From Rhizobacter sp. Root1221 (GTDB lineage Bacteria > Pseudomonadota > Gammaproteobacteria > Burkholderiales > Burkholderiaceae_C), in NCBI RefSeq assembly GCF_001425785.1, contig NZ_LMDI01000024.1, positions 65,199 to 105,270 on the forward strand: a DNA stretch of 40,072 nucleotides, read 5' to 3'. The notes beneath the pieces are model-generated. The model searched no databases. It was not told the origin of the DNA and saw nothing but the letters and a program-made list of their open reading frames with translations. Numbering within the stretch: position 1 is the first letter of the stretch; each line of letters starts with the position of its first letter. This document shows, piece by piece, positions 1 to 9,947 of the stretch. A program made the position numbers and the translations under genes.

Positions 1-157
1 GCCAGGACGTCTCTCCACGCCCTGACTCCCGGGGTCTGCCTTCCCAGGCACCGCACCACCCGTGCCACTCGCGTCACCCTGGACGGGTCTCCGGCTTGGT
101 CATCGATACAGCCGGGCACTGCGCAGGCTTGGCCTCGTCGTTCGACGGGACGGCGCC

Positions 158-994
158 TCAGCGGCTCGCCAGCCAATCGCCCATCACCTGCAGCACCTGT
201 TGCTGTTCCGGCTCGTTGAAGATCTCGTGGTACAGCGCGGGGAACTCCTGCGACGTGACGAGGTGCGACGGCGCCGACGACGCGAACGCCCGGCTGCCGC
301 GGGGGGCCACGCAGCGGTCGGCGCCGGCGTACACCAGCAGCGTGGGGAGGTTCCAGGCGGAGGCCTGGGTGCGGGCGAACTCGCCGCCATTCAGGATGAA
401 CGACACGAGCTTCGGCGTGATGCGGTCGTGCACGAGCGGGTCGGCCACGTAGGCGGCCACGACTTTCGGGTCGCGCGACACCCACTCGGGCTTGAGGCCG
501 TTGCCCACCGCGAGGTTGGGCACGAGCCAGCGCATGAGGCGCAACTGGAAACGCTGGCCGATGGTCAGGTCGGCGTCGAGGGCGGGCGATGACAGCACCA
601 TCGCGTCGACCGCGTGGAACCAGCGCTCCGGATCGTCCAGGGTGCCTTCCGCCCCATACCGCGCCACGACCAGGCCGCCCATGCTGTGGCCGAACAGCAC
701 GATGGGACCCGAGTGCGCAGAACGGGCGGCAGACACCACGCGGGAAAGGTCGTCGAGCAGCGCATCGGGGTCGTTCAACGCACCGCGCGGCCCTTCGCTG
801 CGGCCGTGTCCGCGGTGGTCGTAGGCCACGGCGTGCCAACCCCAGCCATTGAGCGCCTGCACCACATGCGCGTACCGGCCACAGTGTTCGCCCAGGCCGT
901 GCACGAGCACGACGGTGCCGCGCCCCTCACCCGCCGCGGGGCTGTGGTGGACGTGGAGCTTCAGGCCATCGGCCGTCTCGAGGGTGTTCAGCAT
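158..994 (-). CDS. Alpha/beta hydrolase, monoglyceride lipase/lysophospholipase-like (278 aa)
   Basis: Serine hydrolase of the alpha/beta fold (Hydrolase_4, monoacylglycerol lipase type), probably cleaving acyl esters of glycerol or lysophospholipids. Visible features are an oxyanion-hole motif VHGLGEH near residues 31-37, the nucleophile elbow GHSMGG with Ser104, Asp226 in AGADRCVAP and His256 in YHEIFNEP, a complete triad in the right order. There is no signal peptide, so it is probably cytoplasmic. The reading frame is open upstream, but the ATG at 994 places the protein start where the family begins (LETADGLKLHV). It is divergent from the chalcone-isomerase-like gene, with a 132-base shared upstream region. 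The natural substrate cannot be read from the sequence. Confidence 0.88.
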   Translation of the reverse strand: MLNTLETADGLKLHVHHSPAAGEGRGTVVLVHGLGEHCGRYAHVVQALNGWGWHAVAYDHRGHGRSEGPRGALNDPDALLDDLSRVVSAARSAHSGPIVLFGHSMGGLVVARYGAEGTLDDPERWFHAVDAMVLSSPALDADLTIGQRFQLRLMRWLVPNLAVGNGLKPEWVSRDPKVVAAYVADPLVHDRITPKLVSFILNGGEFARTQASAWNLPTLLVYAGADRCVAPRGSRAFASSAPSHLVTSQEFPALYHEIFNEPEQQQVLQVMGDWLASR

Positions 995-1126
995 GGTGGA
1001 CGAAGTGTAGACAGTGAATATGCCCGTGTCCGCAGGGCTTTTCCGGTTGCGATCCGCACAAACCCTGGCCGACACTTCTGCTCACGGTACGATCGCCGCA
1101 GACCACAACAGTTCCCGGAGGAGGCC

Positions 1127-1738
1127 ATGCCCTCGACATCCCCAGCCCGCCTGCCCCGCCAGCTCGCCCGCCACGCCGCCGCCGCGATGGCGCTGGCCGC
1201 CGGCCTCTGGGTGGCCGCGGCCCATGCCTCGCCCACCACCACGAAGTTCGAACCCACGGCCGAGGTGCTGGGAACCAAGCTGCAGATGAATGGCGCCGGC
1301 ACCCGCCGCCGCGGCATCTTCAACGGCTACGACATGGCGCTGTACACCACGCGCAAGGTCACCACGGCCGAGGAACTGCTCGTGCTGCCGGGCCCGAAGA
1401 AGCTCCAATTCGTGGCGCTGCGCGACCTGCCGGGCACCGAACTGGGCCGCCTGTTCATCAAGGGCATGGGTGAAAACTCGCCGAAGGAACTGACCCAGAA
1501 GCACAGCCTCTCCAGCCTGCGCCTGATCGAGATCTTCTCGGGCCGGCCCAAGGTGGCGCCCGGCGAGTCGTTCGCCATGGAGTTCATCCCCGGCAAGGGC
1601 ACGCTGTTCTACATCCTCGGCAAGCCGCAGGGGGAACCGGTGGGTGACGCCGAGTTCTTCCAGATGGTGCTGAAGATCTGGGTGGGCCAGGCGCCCGCCG
1701 ATTCGCTGCTGAAGGAGTCGCTGCTCGGCCGCGAGTGA
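1127..1738 (+). CDS. Chalcone isomerase-like secreted protein (203 aa)
   Basis: Protein of the chalcone-isomerase-like family found in many proteobacteria, where it is a periplasmic protein of unknown role and not a flavonoid enzyme. Residues 1-30 form a signal peptide (arginine-containing start, alanine/leucine core, AAHAS cleavage region). The mature part has the family pattern: a short strand LGTKLQMNGAGTRRRGIFN, then a YDMALYTT segment, and a C-terminal VGDAEFFQMVLKIWVG helix. The ATG at 1127 follows a strong GGAGGAGG ribosome site at 1117-1124, so the longer open frame to its left is rejected. It is a stand-alone gene, convergent with metW (3 bases between stops). Confidence 0.82.
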   Translation: MPSTSPARLPRQLARHAAAAMALAAGLWVAAAHASPTTTKFEPTAEVLGTKLQMNGAGTRRRGIFNGYDMALYTTRKVTTAEELLVLPGPKKLQFVALRDLPGTELGRLFIKGMGENSPKELTQKHSLSSLRLIEIFSGRPKVAPGESFAMEFIPGKGTLFYILGKPQGEPVGDAEFFQMVLKIWVGQAPADSLLKESLLGRE

Positions 1739-1741
1739 CGT

Positions 1742-2326
1742 TCAGCCGCGATCGAACTTGAACACCGCCACGCTGGCGCGCAGGTTGGGAAACCGGCGCA
1801 CGGTGCGGCCGTCCTGGATGCCGAACGACTCGCGCACGTTGAGCCCGTTCTTGCGGGCCAGCACCTCGAAATCGGCGAACGTGCCCACGCGGATGTTCGG
1901 GGTGTCGTACCACTGGTAGGGCAACACGCGGGTCACCGGCATGCGGCCGGCGGCGATCTGCAGCCGGTTGGGCCAGTGTGCGAAGTTGGGGAAACTGACG
2001 ATGCCCACGCGGCCCACCCGCGCCGTTTCACGCAACATGCGCTCGGTGTGGCGCAAGTGCTGCAGGGTGTCGAGCTGCAGCACCACGTCGAAGCTCTGAT
2101 CGTCGAAGATGGCCAGGCCGTCTTCCAGGTTCAGCTGGATGACGTCCACGCCACGCTGCGTGCAGGCCAGCACGTTGCTGTCGTCGATCTCGATGCCGTA
2201 GCCGCTGCACTGGCGGTGGTCGCGCAGGTGCGCCAGCAGTTCGCCGTTGCCACACCCGAGGTCGAGCACGCGCGAGCCCGGAGGCACCAGCTCGGCGATC
2301 AATTCCATGTCCTTGCGGTCGCTCAT
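1742..2326 (-). CDS. metW: Methionine biosynthesis protein MetW (194 aa)
   Basis: MetW-family SAM-dependent methyltransferase-like protein, usually encoded directly after metX and needed with it for homoserine acylation in several proteobacteria. The sequence shows the class I methyltransferase glycine motif [12 protein letters not shown] near residues 20-31, an acidic residue after the second strand (GIEIDDS), and a C-terminal block [19 protein letters not shown] typical of MetW. Length 194 is normal. Its ATG overlaps the metX stop codon by 4 bases (ATGA), implying translational coupling within a metX-metW operon. Confidence 0.95.
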   Translation of the reverse strand: MSDRKDMELIAELVPPGSRVLDLGCGNGELLAHLRDHRQCSGYGIEIDDSNVLACTQRGVDVIQLNLEDGLAIFDDQSFDVVLQLDTLQHLRHTERMLRETARVGRVGIVSFPNFAHWPNRLQIAAGRMPVTRVLPYQWYDTPNIRVGTFADFEVLARKNGLNVRESFGIQDGRTVRRFPNLRASVAVFKFDRG

Positions 2327-3456
2327 GCGCGGACCTCGTCGGCGATGTTGGCGAAACGCTGGCGCAGCACACCGTGGTAGCGGCTGTCGTCGAGCAGGAA
2401 GGCGTCGTGGCCGTGAGGGGCGTCGATCTCGGCGTAGCTGACGGACAAGCGGTTGTCGAGCAGCGCCTTGACGATCTCGCGCGAGCGGGCCGGCGAGAAG
2501 CGCCAGTCGGTGCTGAAGCTCACCAGCTGGAACTTGCAGCGCGCGTGGGCGAACGCGGCCGTCAGGCTGCCGGCGTGCTCGCGCGCCGGGTCGAAGTAGT
2601 CGAGGGCGCGTGTGATGAGCAGGTAGGTGTTCGCGTCGAAGTACTCGCTGAACTTGTCGCCCTGGTAGCGCAGGTAACTCTCGATCTCGAACTCGATGTC
2701 CTGCGTGCTGTAGCCGAGTGCAGCGCCCTTCATGGTGCGGCCGAACTTGGCCTCCATCGAGTCATCGCTCAGGTACGTGATGTGCCCGATCATGCGGGCC
2801 ACCCGCAAGCCCCGCTTGGGCACCGTGCCGTAGGCGTAGAAGTGGCCGCCGTGGAACTCGGGGTCGGTGACGATGGCGCGGCGGGCCACCTCGTTGAACG
2901 CGATGTTCTGGGCCGACAGGTTGGGCGCGGTGGCCACCGCGATGCAGTGACGCAACCGGTCCGGGTACCGCAGCGACCAGCTCAGCGCCTGCATGCCGCC
3001 GAGGCTGCCGCCGAGCACCGCGGCCAGCTGCCGGATGCCCAGGCGATCGAACAGGCGGGCCTGCGCATCCACCCAGTCTTCCACCGTGATCACGGGGAAG
3101 TGAGCGCCGTAAGGTTGGTCGGTGGCCGGGTCGATCTGCATGGGCCCGGTGGAGCCGAAACACGAGCCGGGGTTGTTGATCCCGATCACGAAGAAGCGGT
3201 TGGTGTCGAGCGGTTTGCCCGGGCCCACCAGGTTGTCCCACCAGCCTTCGCTCTTCGGCTGGCCTTCGTAGGTGCCGGCCACGTGGTGCGACGCATTCAG
3301 CGCGTGGCACACGAGCACGGCGTTGTCGCACGCGGCGTTCAGCGTGCCGTAGGTTTCGTAGACGAGGGTGTAGTCGCGCAAGACGGCGCCGCTCTTGAGC
3401 GGCAGCGGCTCGGCAAAGTGCATCGATTGCGGTTGGACGTGGCCGACAGATCCCAT
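2323..3456 (-). CDS. metX: Homoserine O-acyltransferase MetX (377 aa)
   Basis: Transfers an acyl group (acetyl or succinyl) to homoserine in the first committed step of methionine synthesis, in the cytoplasm. The alpha/beta-hydrolase fold carries the nucleophile elbow [13 protein letters not shown] with Ser151. The catalytic Asp and His lie in FSTDWRFSP and DAPHGHDAF near the C terminus, and [14 protein letters not shown] near residues 92-105 is a family block. Proteobacterial MetX proteins next to metW often use succinyl-CoA; I cannot settle acetyl versus succinyl by eye. It is first gene of the metXW operon, and its upstream region 3457-3624 is shared with the divergent exporter genes. I recognised no SAM-type riboswitch there. 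Confidence 0.95.
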   Translation of the reverse strand: MGSVGHVQPQSMHFAEPLPLKSGAVLRDYTLVYETYGTLNAACDNAVLVCHALNASHHVAGTYEGQPKSEGWWDNLVGPGKPLDTNRFFVIGINNPGSCFGSTGPMQIDPATDQPYGAHFPVITVEDWVDAQARLFDRLGIRQLAAVLGGSLGGMQALSWSLRYPDRLRHCIAVATAPNLSAQNIAFNEVARRAIVTDPEFHGGHFYAYGTVPKRGLRVARMIGHITYLSDDSMEAKFGRTMKGAALGYSTQDIEFEIESYLRYQGDKFSEYFDANTYLLITRALDYFDPAREHAGSLTAAFAHARCKFQLVSFSTDWRFSPARSREIVKALLDNRLSVSYAEIDAPHGHDAFLLDDSRYHGVLRQRFANIADEVRA

Positions 3457-3624
3457 GGATCACCCAGTTGAGACAATCCGGCGCCGCCAAAAGCGGGACA
3501 CCGGATCGGGGCCACGTCTTTAGCGGAATTTTTAAAGCGCCCGCAAGCCGGAACAAATCAGCGCTGTGTGTCCAGTATACCGATGGACACTTGCCCCGCC
3601 CACCCGCGTGCCCAACAATGCAGC

Positions 3625-4572
3625 ATGCCCCGCGCCCTGCTCCTGCTGGCCTGCGCGCTGGCCGCCTGTTCGCCGCGGCCCGACCCGGCATGGTCGGGGT
3701 ATGCCGAGGGCGAGTACGTGTACGTCGCGGCCACGGCCGGCGGCACGTTGCAGGCCCTCACCACCCGGCGGGGCGACACGGTCGATGCCGGCACCCCGCT
3801 CTTTGCGCTGGAAGACACGGCCGAACGGGCCGCCCGCGACGAAGCCGCCGCACGCGCCGACACGGCCCGCGCCCAGGCCCGCAACACCACGCTCGGCCGG
3901 CGGTTCGAAGACACCAGCGCGCTGCGCGCGCAACTCGCCCAGGCCCGGGCCCAGGCCACGCTCGCCACGCGCGAGCTGGCCCGCCAGCAGGCGCTGGTGG
4001 AAAAGGGGTTCATCTCGCAATCGCGGCTGGACGACGCCCGCACCGCGGTCGAACAAGGCCGCCAGAAGGTGGCCGAACTCACGGCCACGCTGAAGGTGGC
4101 GCAGACCCCCGCCCGCGACGACGAGCGCGCCGCCGCGGCCGCCACGGCCCGCGCGGCCGAGGCGTCGCTCGCGCAGGCGCAGTGGCGCGAAGGCCAGCGG
4201 CGAGTGGTGGCCCCGGTGAAGGCGCGTGTCGCTGACACGTTCTTCCGCGTGGGCGAGTGGGTGCAACCCGGCCAGCCCGTGGTGTCGTTGCTGCCCCCCG
4301 CCAACATCAAGGCACGGTTCTACGTGCCCGAAGGGGAACTCGCGTCGCTGGCCGTGGGGGATGCGGTGACACTGCATTGCGACGGCTGCGCCACGCCCAT
4401 TGCCGCCCGGGTCGACCGCATCGCCACGGAGGCCGAGTACACCCCGCCGGTCATCTATTCCAACGCCCAGCGCTCGCGCCTCGTGTTCCTCGTCGAAGCC
4501 CGCCCCGACGACCCCGTGCGCGCCGGACTGAAACCCGGGCAGCCGCTCGACGTTCGCCGCACCACGCCATGA
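3625..4572 (+). CDS. HlyD/YhiI-like periplasmic adaptor (membrane fusion protein), 315 aa
   Basis: Adaptor subunit of an ABC-2 type exporter, linking the inner membrane transporter to the periplasm or an outer membrane channel. Residues 1-15 form a short signal with lipobox LAAC (Cys15), suggesting lipid anchoring. A biotinyl-lipoyl half (AATAGGTLQALTTRRGDTV) is followed by a long alanine-rich coiled coil (about residues 70-200), the second lipoyl half (RRVVAPVKARVADTF) and a beta-barrel domain. The ATG at 3625 is chosen because it starts directly at the signal peptide; in-frame ATGs at 3583 and 3568 would add a non-hydrophobic lead. The stop overlaps the ATPase start by 4 bases. Confidence 0.88.
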   Translation: MPRALLLLACALAACSPRPDPAWSGYAEGEYVYVAATAGGTLQALTTRRGDTVDAGTPLFALEDTAERAARDEAAARADTARAQARNTTLGRRFEDTSALRAQLAQARAQATLATRELARQQALVEKGFISQSRLDDARTAVEQGRQKVAELTATLKVAQTPARDDERAAAAATARAAEASLAQAQWREGQRRVVAPVKARVADTFFRVGEWVQPGQPVVSLLPPANIKARFYVPEGELASLAVGDAVTLHCDGCATPIAARVDRIATEAEYTPPVIYSNAQRSRLVFLVEARPDDPVRAGLKPGQPLDVRRTTP

Positions 4573-5510
4573 CCGGCCTGGCCATCGACGTGCGCGGCCT
4601 CACGAAGCGCTACGGCCCGCGCACGGTGGTCGACCACGTGGACCTGCAGGTGCGCACCGGCCGCATCTGCGGCTTCCTCGGCCCGAACGGCAGCGGCAAG
4701 ACCACCACGATCCGCATGCTGTGCGGGCTGCTGACCCCCGACGCGGGCGAAGGCACCTGCCTCGGGCTCGACCTGGTGCGGCAGGCGCACGACATCCGCC
4801 GGCAGGTGGGCTACATGACGCAGAAGTTCGGCCTCTACGACGACCTGTCGATCCGCCAGAACCTCGATTTCGTGGGCAGGCTCTTCGAGCTGCCACGGCG
4901 GCGCGAGGCGGTGGATGCGGCGCTCGAACGCCTGGGCCTCGCGGCCCGGCGCGACCAGCTCGCCGGGTCGCTGTCGGGCGGATGGAAGCAGCGCCTCGCG
5001 CTGGCCGCGTGCCTGCTCCACGAACCGCGCCTGCTGCTGCTCGACGAACCCACGGCCGGGGTCGACCCGAAGGCCCGGCGCGACTTCTGGGACGAGATCC
5101 ACCGGCTCGCGGCCGATGGCATCACGGTGCTGGTGTCCACGCACTACATGGACGAGGCCGAACGCTGCCACGAGCTCGCCTACATCGCGTACGGCAAGGC
5201 GCTCGCCCGAGGCACCGCCGACGAGATCGTCCGCGACGCGAAGCTGTCGGTGTGGTCCGTGGCAGGCGACGGCGCCGCGGCCCTGGTCGAACCGCTGAAG
5301 GTGGCGGAGGGGGTGCTGAGCGTGGCCGCGTTCGGCAACACGATCCACGTGGCCGGGCAGGACGACGCGGCGCTGTCCGCGGCCATTGCACCGTACCGGT
5401 CACAGGGCGGCCTGTCGTGGTCGCGCGCGGAGGCGAACCTCGAGGACGTGTTCATCAGCCTGATCGCCCGCGCCGACGACAACTTCGGCCCGAAGGCGGC
5501 CACGCCATGA
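4569..5510 (+). CDS. ABC-2 type exporter ATPase subunit (313 aa)
   Basis: Nucleotide-binding subunit that powers the exporter. Visible are Walker A GPNGSGKTT (residues 38-46), Q-loop region YMTQKFGLYDDL, signature LSGGWKQR, Walker B LLLLDEPTAGVD and the switch histidine in STHYMDEAERC. The C-terminal 70 residues are the regulatory tail seen in drug/export ATPases of the YhiH/YadG type. It is a single ATPase domain, not a double one as in RbbA. Both ends overlap neighbours by ATGA, so three subunits are made from one message. The exported substrate is unknown. Confidence 0.93.
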   Translation: MTGLAIDVRGLTKRYGPRTVVDHVDLQVRTGRICGFLGPNGSGKTTTIRMLCGLLTPDAGEGTCLGLDLVRQAHDIRRQVGYMTQKFGLYDDLSIRQNLDFVGRLFELPRRREAVDAALERLGLAARRDQLAGSLSGGWKQRLALAACLLHEPRLLLLDEPTAGVDPKARRDFWDEIHRLAADGITVLVSTHYMDEAERCHELAYIAYGKALARGTADEIVRDAKLSVWSVAGDGAAALVEPLKVAEGVLSVAAFGNTIHVAGQDDAALSAAIAPYRSQGGLSWSRAEANLEDVFISLIARADDNFGPKAATP

Positions 5511-6643
5511 GCCGCCGCTTCTCCGCCGCCCGCACGCTGGCCATCTTCATCAAGGAGTTCCAGCAGATGTTGCGCGACCGGCTCACGTTCGCGATGGCCA
5601 TCGGCGTGCCGATCCTGCAACTCGTGCTGTTCGGCTACGCGATCAACACCGATCCGAAAGGGCTGCCCACGGCCCTCGTGTCGTATGACAGCGGGCCCAT
5701 GGCCCGCACGCTGACGGCGGCGCTGCAGAACACCGGCTACTTCCGCATCGTGGTGCAGAGCCCCAGTGAACACGCGGCCGAGGCCTTGCTGGAGACGGGC
5801 GAGGCGCAGTTCATGGTGGTGATCCCGCCCGACTTCTCGCGGCGGCTCGTGCGCGGCGAACGGCCCGCGCTGCTGGTGGCGGTGGATGCCACCGACCCAT
5901 CGGCGTCGGGCAACGCCATGGCCGCGCTCGCGCAGCTCGGCGGCCAGGCGCTGCGGCACGACCTCACCGGCCCGCTGCAGCCGCTGCAATCCGGCATGCC
6001 GCCGTACGAGGTGCGCGTGCACCGCCGCTACAACCCCGAGGGCCTGTCGCGCTACAACATCGTGCCCGGGCTGATCGGCACCATCCTGACGATGACCATG
6101 GTGATGCTGACGAGCCTTGCGATGACCCGCGAGCGCGAACGCGGCACGATGGAAAACCTGCTCGCCACGCCGGTTCGGCCCATGGAGGTGATGGTGGGCA
6201 AGATCCTGCCGTACGTGGTGATCGGCTACCTGCAGCTCGGCGTGATCCTGGCCGCAGCGTTCCTGCTGTTCGACGTGCCGATGGCCGGCAGTGTCCCGCT
6301 GCTGATGGCGATGATCGGGGTGTTCATGCTCGCGAACCTCGGCGTGGGGTTCACATTCTCGACGCTGGCCGCGAACCAGCTGCAGGCCATGCAGATGACG
6401 TTCTTCTTTTTCCTGCCGTCGATGCTGCTGTCGGGCTTCATGTTCCCGTTCCGCGGCATGCCCGTGTGGGCCCAGTGGCTCGGCGAGGTGCTGCCACTCA
6501 CGCATTTCCTGCGCATCGTGCGCGGCATCATGCTCAAGGGAAACGACATGGGCCAGGTCCTTCCGGAACTCTGGCCCATGCTGGCGTTTCTCGCGGTGGC
6601 CGGCACCGTCGCGTTGCGGCGCTACCGGCAGACGCTCGATTGA
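5507..6643 (+). CDS. ABC-2 type exporter permease, YhhJ-like (378 aa)
   Basis: Membrane subunit of the exporter. A first transmembrane helix near residues 24-44 (AIGVPILQLVLFGYAI) is followed by a large periplasmic loop of about 130 residues. A C-terminal block of about five helices holds the ABC-2 signature region ERERGTMENLLATPVRP and the GFMFPFRGMP segment. This matches the YhhJ/YbhR family. Only one permease gene is present, so a homodimer is expected. The stop lies 1 base from the convergent GH3 stop, with no room for a separate terminator. Confidence 0.92.
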   Translation: MSRRFSAARTLAIFIKEFQQMLRDRLTFAMAIGVPILQLVLFGYAINTDPKGLPTALVSYDSGPMARTLTAALQNTGYFRIVVQSPSEHAAEALLETGEAQFMVVIPPDFSRRLVRGERPALLVAVDATDPSASGNAMAALAQLGGQALRHDLTGPLQPLQSGMPPYEVRVHRRYNPEGLSRYNIVPGLIGTILTMTMVMLTSLAMTRERERGTMENLLATPVRPMEVMVGKILPYVVIGYLQLGVILAAAFLLFDVPMAGSVPLLMAMIGVFMLANLGVGFTFSTLAANQLQAMQMTFFFFLPSMLLSGFMFPFRGMPVWAQWLGEVLPLTHFLRIVRGIMLKGNDMGQVLPELWPMLAFLAVAGTVALRRYRQTLD

Positions 6644-6644
6644 C

Positions 6645-9600
6645 CTACTGCGCCAGCGTCACGTTCGTCACCTCGAACTGCACCCCCTGCTGGTCGTCCC
6701 ACACCGGGAAGATGCCGAACGGCACCACCACGTTCTCGAGCGTGAAACACGGCGCGTTTTCGGTGGACACCACGTCGGCCAGGTTCAGCACGATGTGGTG
6801 CACCTGGCCGTCGGCCGGCGGCTTCACTGCGTCGGGGAGGATGTAGTCGACGTTGCGGCAGCCGTCGCCCGGGCTCTCCACCTTGATGGCCAGGCCCTTC
6901 GTGTTGGCGCCGTAGCTGATCACCTTCAGGTCGAACGCCAGCTTGCCTGACGCGAAGTTCGCCAGGTTCAGTGCGGAGCCCTTCAGCGTGAAGGTGCCGT
7001 TGCCACCGTCGGCGAGGAAGTTGACGTTGTACCCGCCGGTCACCGCCGTGGCCACCACGTGGGTGCCGTTCGAGATGTACATGTCGGTCTTCAGGTCGCC
7101 GTAGGCGCCGGCCGCGTCGAGCAGCGTCACCGACGGACCCGGCAGCGGTTCCACGGCCGCAGGCGGCGGCGGGGCCACGTCGGCACACGCCAGCGTGTCG
7201 GCGTCCGCGGCCTGGCCCACCGCCCAGCGCACCCGCGCCACGGTGGCCGAGAACGCCGAGGCGGTCTTCAGCAGGAACGGCGTGTCGATGGTGGTGAAGT
7301 CGGCGCCCGCGGCCATGAAACAGGCCAGCGGGATCTTCACCGTCTTTTTCGTGTCGAGCGGCAGGCTGCGCAGCAGCGCGGTCACGTCGGCCTCGCCGCG
7401 GCACGGGTACACGCAGTCCACCCGCACCACGGTCGTGCCCACCGGCGCCTGGTGCACCGCGATGTCGAAGGCAAGCACGGCCTTGGCATCGGGGTGCACG
7501 TAGCTCTCCAGGTCAGCCGGGCCGGCCGGGTTGCTGCCCGTGCCCACTTGCGCCTTGAACTCGGCGTCACCACCCGCCCACACCAGCTTCTTGGCGTCCT
7601 GCTGCACGTTGAGTTGCGACGTCTCGGCGCTCAGGAAACCGTCACTCGTCACGATCCTGGCGTTCAGGTCGTCGCCGAGCTGCACGTGCCAGTTCGGGCC
7701 GGAGCCGATCTCGAGCTTGAACTGCGGGTGTTGGCCCGGGTTGAAGATCTCGATCGGTTCGGTGGCTGCCGGGCCTGTGTTGGCGGTCTGGCCGCAGCCG
7801 AGGGCCGGCGAGGTCTCGTCGAGGGTGTTGCCCACGGCAGCGCCGGCGGCAGCGTACGACTTGCCCGCACCGAACGCAAACAGCGGCGCGTAGCCGGTGT
7901 CACCGCGGTTGACGGTGGTCTGGCAGCCGGTCTTCGGCCACGAGAACGACAGCTTGCCCTGGAAGTCGACGTTCACGGCGCCGTCGGCCTTGCGGAACAG
8001 CACGTCGGCCACCCCCTTGCCTTCGGTGCCGGGGAGGAACGCGGCCACGAACGCATCGCTGCGGTTGAGTTCCTTGTTGACCCACAGCGGACGGCCCGAC
8101 AGCAGCACGGTCACGACCGGCACGCCCTTGCCCGCCACGAGGTCGAGCACGGCCAGGTCGCCGGGGAACCGCTTGGCGTGTTCCAGCGTGCCGGCGCGGC
8201 CGATGTCACCGGCGCCTTCCGCGTACGGGGTCTCGCCGATCACGGCGATCACGGCCTTGAATTGCGTCACGTCGATGCCGGCGCCATCGGCCGAGAACGT
8301 CACGTTGTCGCTGCCCGCGGCCTCGCGGATGCCGGCGAGGATCGTGTCGGCCACGGGGAAGTCGGCGTTGACGTTGGTGGTGCCCTGCCACGTGAGCGAC
8401 CAGCCACCGGTCTGGTTGCCCAGGTTGTCGGCGTTGCGGCCCACGACGAGCACTTTCTCGCCGCGCGCGAGAGGCAGCACGCCCGTGTCGTTCTTCAGCA
8501 GCACGAGCGACTTGCGCACGGCCTCGCGGGCCAGGTCGCGGTGCACGAGGGCGGCGAGGTCGCCTACCCCCGGCCGGGCCGACGGTTTCACCGCCACGGT
8601 CTGGCCGTTCTCGATCTTCATCAGGCCCGAACGCAACTTCACGCGGAGGATGCGGGTCACGGCGTCGTCGATGCGGGCCATCGGGATGTCACCCGCCTGC
8701 ACCGCGGCGATCGTGTCGGCGATGAACTGCTTCCAGTCGTTGGGCACCATCACGAGGTCGATGCCGGCGTTGATGGCCGGCGGACACGACGTCTTCGTGC
8801 AGGTCTTCGTGGCGCCGCCCGCGTCGGTGTACTGCACCTGCGCGATGCCGTCCCAGTCGGACACGATCAGGCCGTCGAAGCCCATCTTGCCCTTCAACAC
8901 GTCGGTCATCAGGTACTTGTTGCCGTGCATCTTGACGTTGTTGAAGTCCAGCGCCGTGCCGTCCGGGGCCGTGCCCTTGAACGTCCAGCTGTTGAACGAC
9001 GCCATCACGGTCTGCGCACCGGCGGCCAGCGCGGGGTAGTAGCCCGCGCCATGGATCGCGATCATCTCGTCGATGCTCGCCTTCGTCTCGCCCTGGTCCT
9101 TGCCCTGGTCGGTGCCGCCGTCGCCCATGAAGTGCTTGGCGGTGGCCACCACGGTGGGCCGGCCGGACGTGGCGAACGTGCCCTGCAGGCCCGTGGTGTA
9201 GCGCCCACCGTAGGCGGCGACGATCGACGGCTCCTCGGAGAAGCCTTCGTACGTGCGGCCCCAGCGGTCGTCACGCACGACGGCCAGCGTGGGCGCGAAC
9301 GTCCAGTCGATGCCGGTGGCGTGCACCTGCGCGGCCACGGCCTTGCCGATGCGTTCGATCAACTCGGGGTCGTTGGCGGCACCGAGGCCGATGTTGTGCG
9401 GGAACAGCGTGGCGCCGTACACGTTGCCATGGCCGTGCACCGCGTCCGTGCCCCAGATCACCGGGATCTTGACGGCCAGGTCGGTGTCCATCGACGCCTG
9501 CCAGTAGGCGTCGGCCAGCGTGATCCAGTCGGCCACCGCTGCGCGCTTGTTGTTGCCGGGCCAGGCGCCGCCGCCGTTGAGCACCGAGCCGATGTAGTAC

Positions 9601-9866
9601 TGCGTGACCTCCGCGGGCGTGATGCTGCGGATGTCGGGCTGGGTCATCTGCCCCACCTTCTGCGCGAGGGTCAGGCCGGCCACGAGGGCCTTGACCTGCG
9701 CTTCCTGCCCGGCGTCCTGCGCGATGGCGCTCGCCACCTTGGGCCAATCGGCACGGGCGGGGCCCGGGGTGGCAACGTCGTCGCCACCGCCTCCGCAGGC
9801 CGCCACACCAACGCCCAGGGCGAACAGTCCCGCGGCCATGCGCGGGATCCGATGCTTTGTTTTCAC
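6645..9866 (-). CDS. GH3 exo-1,4-beta-glucosidase lipoprotein with two C-terminal beta-sandwich modules (1073 aa)
   Basis: Glycoside hydrolase family 3 enzyme of the 1,4-beta-glucan glucohydrolase (CelD/ExoP) type, releasing glucose from cello-oligosaccharide ends. The signal peptide has a lipobox VAAC (Cys24). The TIM-barrel domain (about 55-400) includes GTDAVHGHGN, KHFMGDGGTDQG and nucleophile Asp337 in GLIVSDWDG. The alpha/beta domain (about 430-660) follows. Beyond the usual core are an ExoP_C-like module (about 690-880) and, after a proline-rich linker, a second beta-sandwich-like module (about 905-1073). The start is GTG at 9866, with AAGGAG six bases upstream. A LacI-type palindrome lies about 80 bases upstream. 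It appears monocistronic; location at the envelope is inferred from the lipobox. Confidence 0.95.
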   Translation of the reverse strand: MKTKHRIPRMAAGLFALGVGVAACGGGGDDVATPGPARADWPKVASAIAQDAGQEAQVKALVAGLTLAQKVGQMTQPDIRSITPAEVTQYYIGSVLNGGGAWPGNNKRAAVADWITLADAYWQASMDTDLAVKIPVIWGTDAVHGHGNVYGATLFPHNIGLGAANDPELIERIGKAVAAQVHATGIDWTFAPTLAVVRDDRWGRTYEGFSEEPSIVAAYGGRYTTGLQGTFATSGRPTVVATAKHFMGDGGTDQGKDQGETKASIDEMIAIHGAGYYPALAAGAQTVMASFNSWTFKGTAPDGTALDFNNVKMHGNKYLMTDVLKGKMGFDGLIVSDWDGIAQVQYTDAGGATKTCTKTSCPPAINAGIDLVMVPNDWKQFIADTIAAVQAGDIPMARIDDAVTRILRVKLRSGLMKIENGQTVAVKPSARPGVGDLAALVHRDLAREAVRKSLVLLKNDTGVLPLARGEKVLVVGRNADNLGNQTGGWSLTWQGTTNVNADFPVADTILAGIREAAGSDNVTFSADGAGIDVTQFKAVIAVIGETPYAEGAGDIGRAGTLEHAKRFPGDLAVLDLVAGKGVPVVTVLLSGRPLWVNKELNRSDAFVAAFLPGTEGKGVADVLFRKADGAVNVDFQGKLSFSWPKTGCQTTVNRGDTGYAPLFAFGAGKSYAAAGAAVGNTLDETSPALGCGQTANTGPAATEPIEIFNPGQHPQFKLEIGSGPNWHVQLGDDLNARIVTSDGFLSAETSQLNVQQDAKKLVWAGGDAEFKAQVGTGSNPAGPADLESYVHPDAKAVLAFDIAVHQAPVGTTVVRVDCVYPCRGEADVTALLRSLPLDTKKTVKIPLACFMAAGADFTTIDTPFLLKTASAFSATVARVRWAVGQAADADTLACADVAPPPPAAVEPLPGPSVTLLDAAGAYGDLKTDMYISNGTHVVATAVTGGYNVNFLADGGNGTFTLKGSALNLANFASGKLAFDLKVISYGANTKGLAIKVESPGDGCRNVDYILPDAVKPPADGQVHHIVLNLADVVSTENAPCFTLENVVVPFGIFPVWDDQQGVQFEVTNVTLAQ

Positions 9867-9947
9867 GGTCGACTCCTTGAGGGAAAAAGGAACGGCGACG
9901 CGCGCTCGAGCAACTGCCTCCGCGCCGCAGAAGTGCCATACAGGTCA

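Noticed and set aside
3457-3624. SAM-type riboswitch upstream of metX
   Set aside because: No recognisable SAM-I, SAM-II or SAH riboswitch core on the minus strand; only an A/T-rich patch near 3520-3540 that may be promoter.
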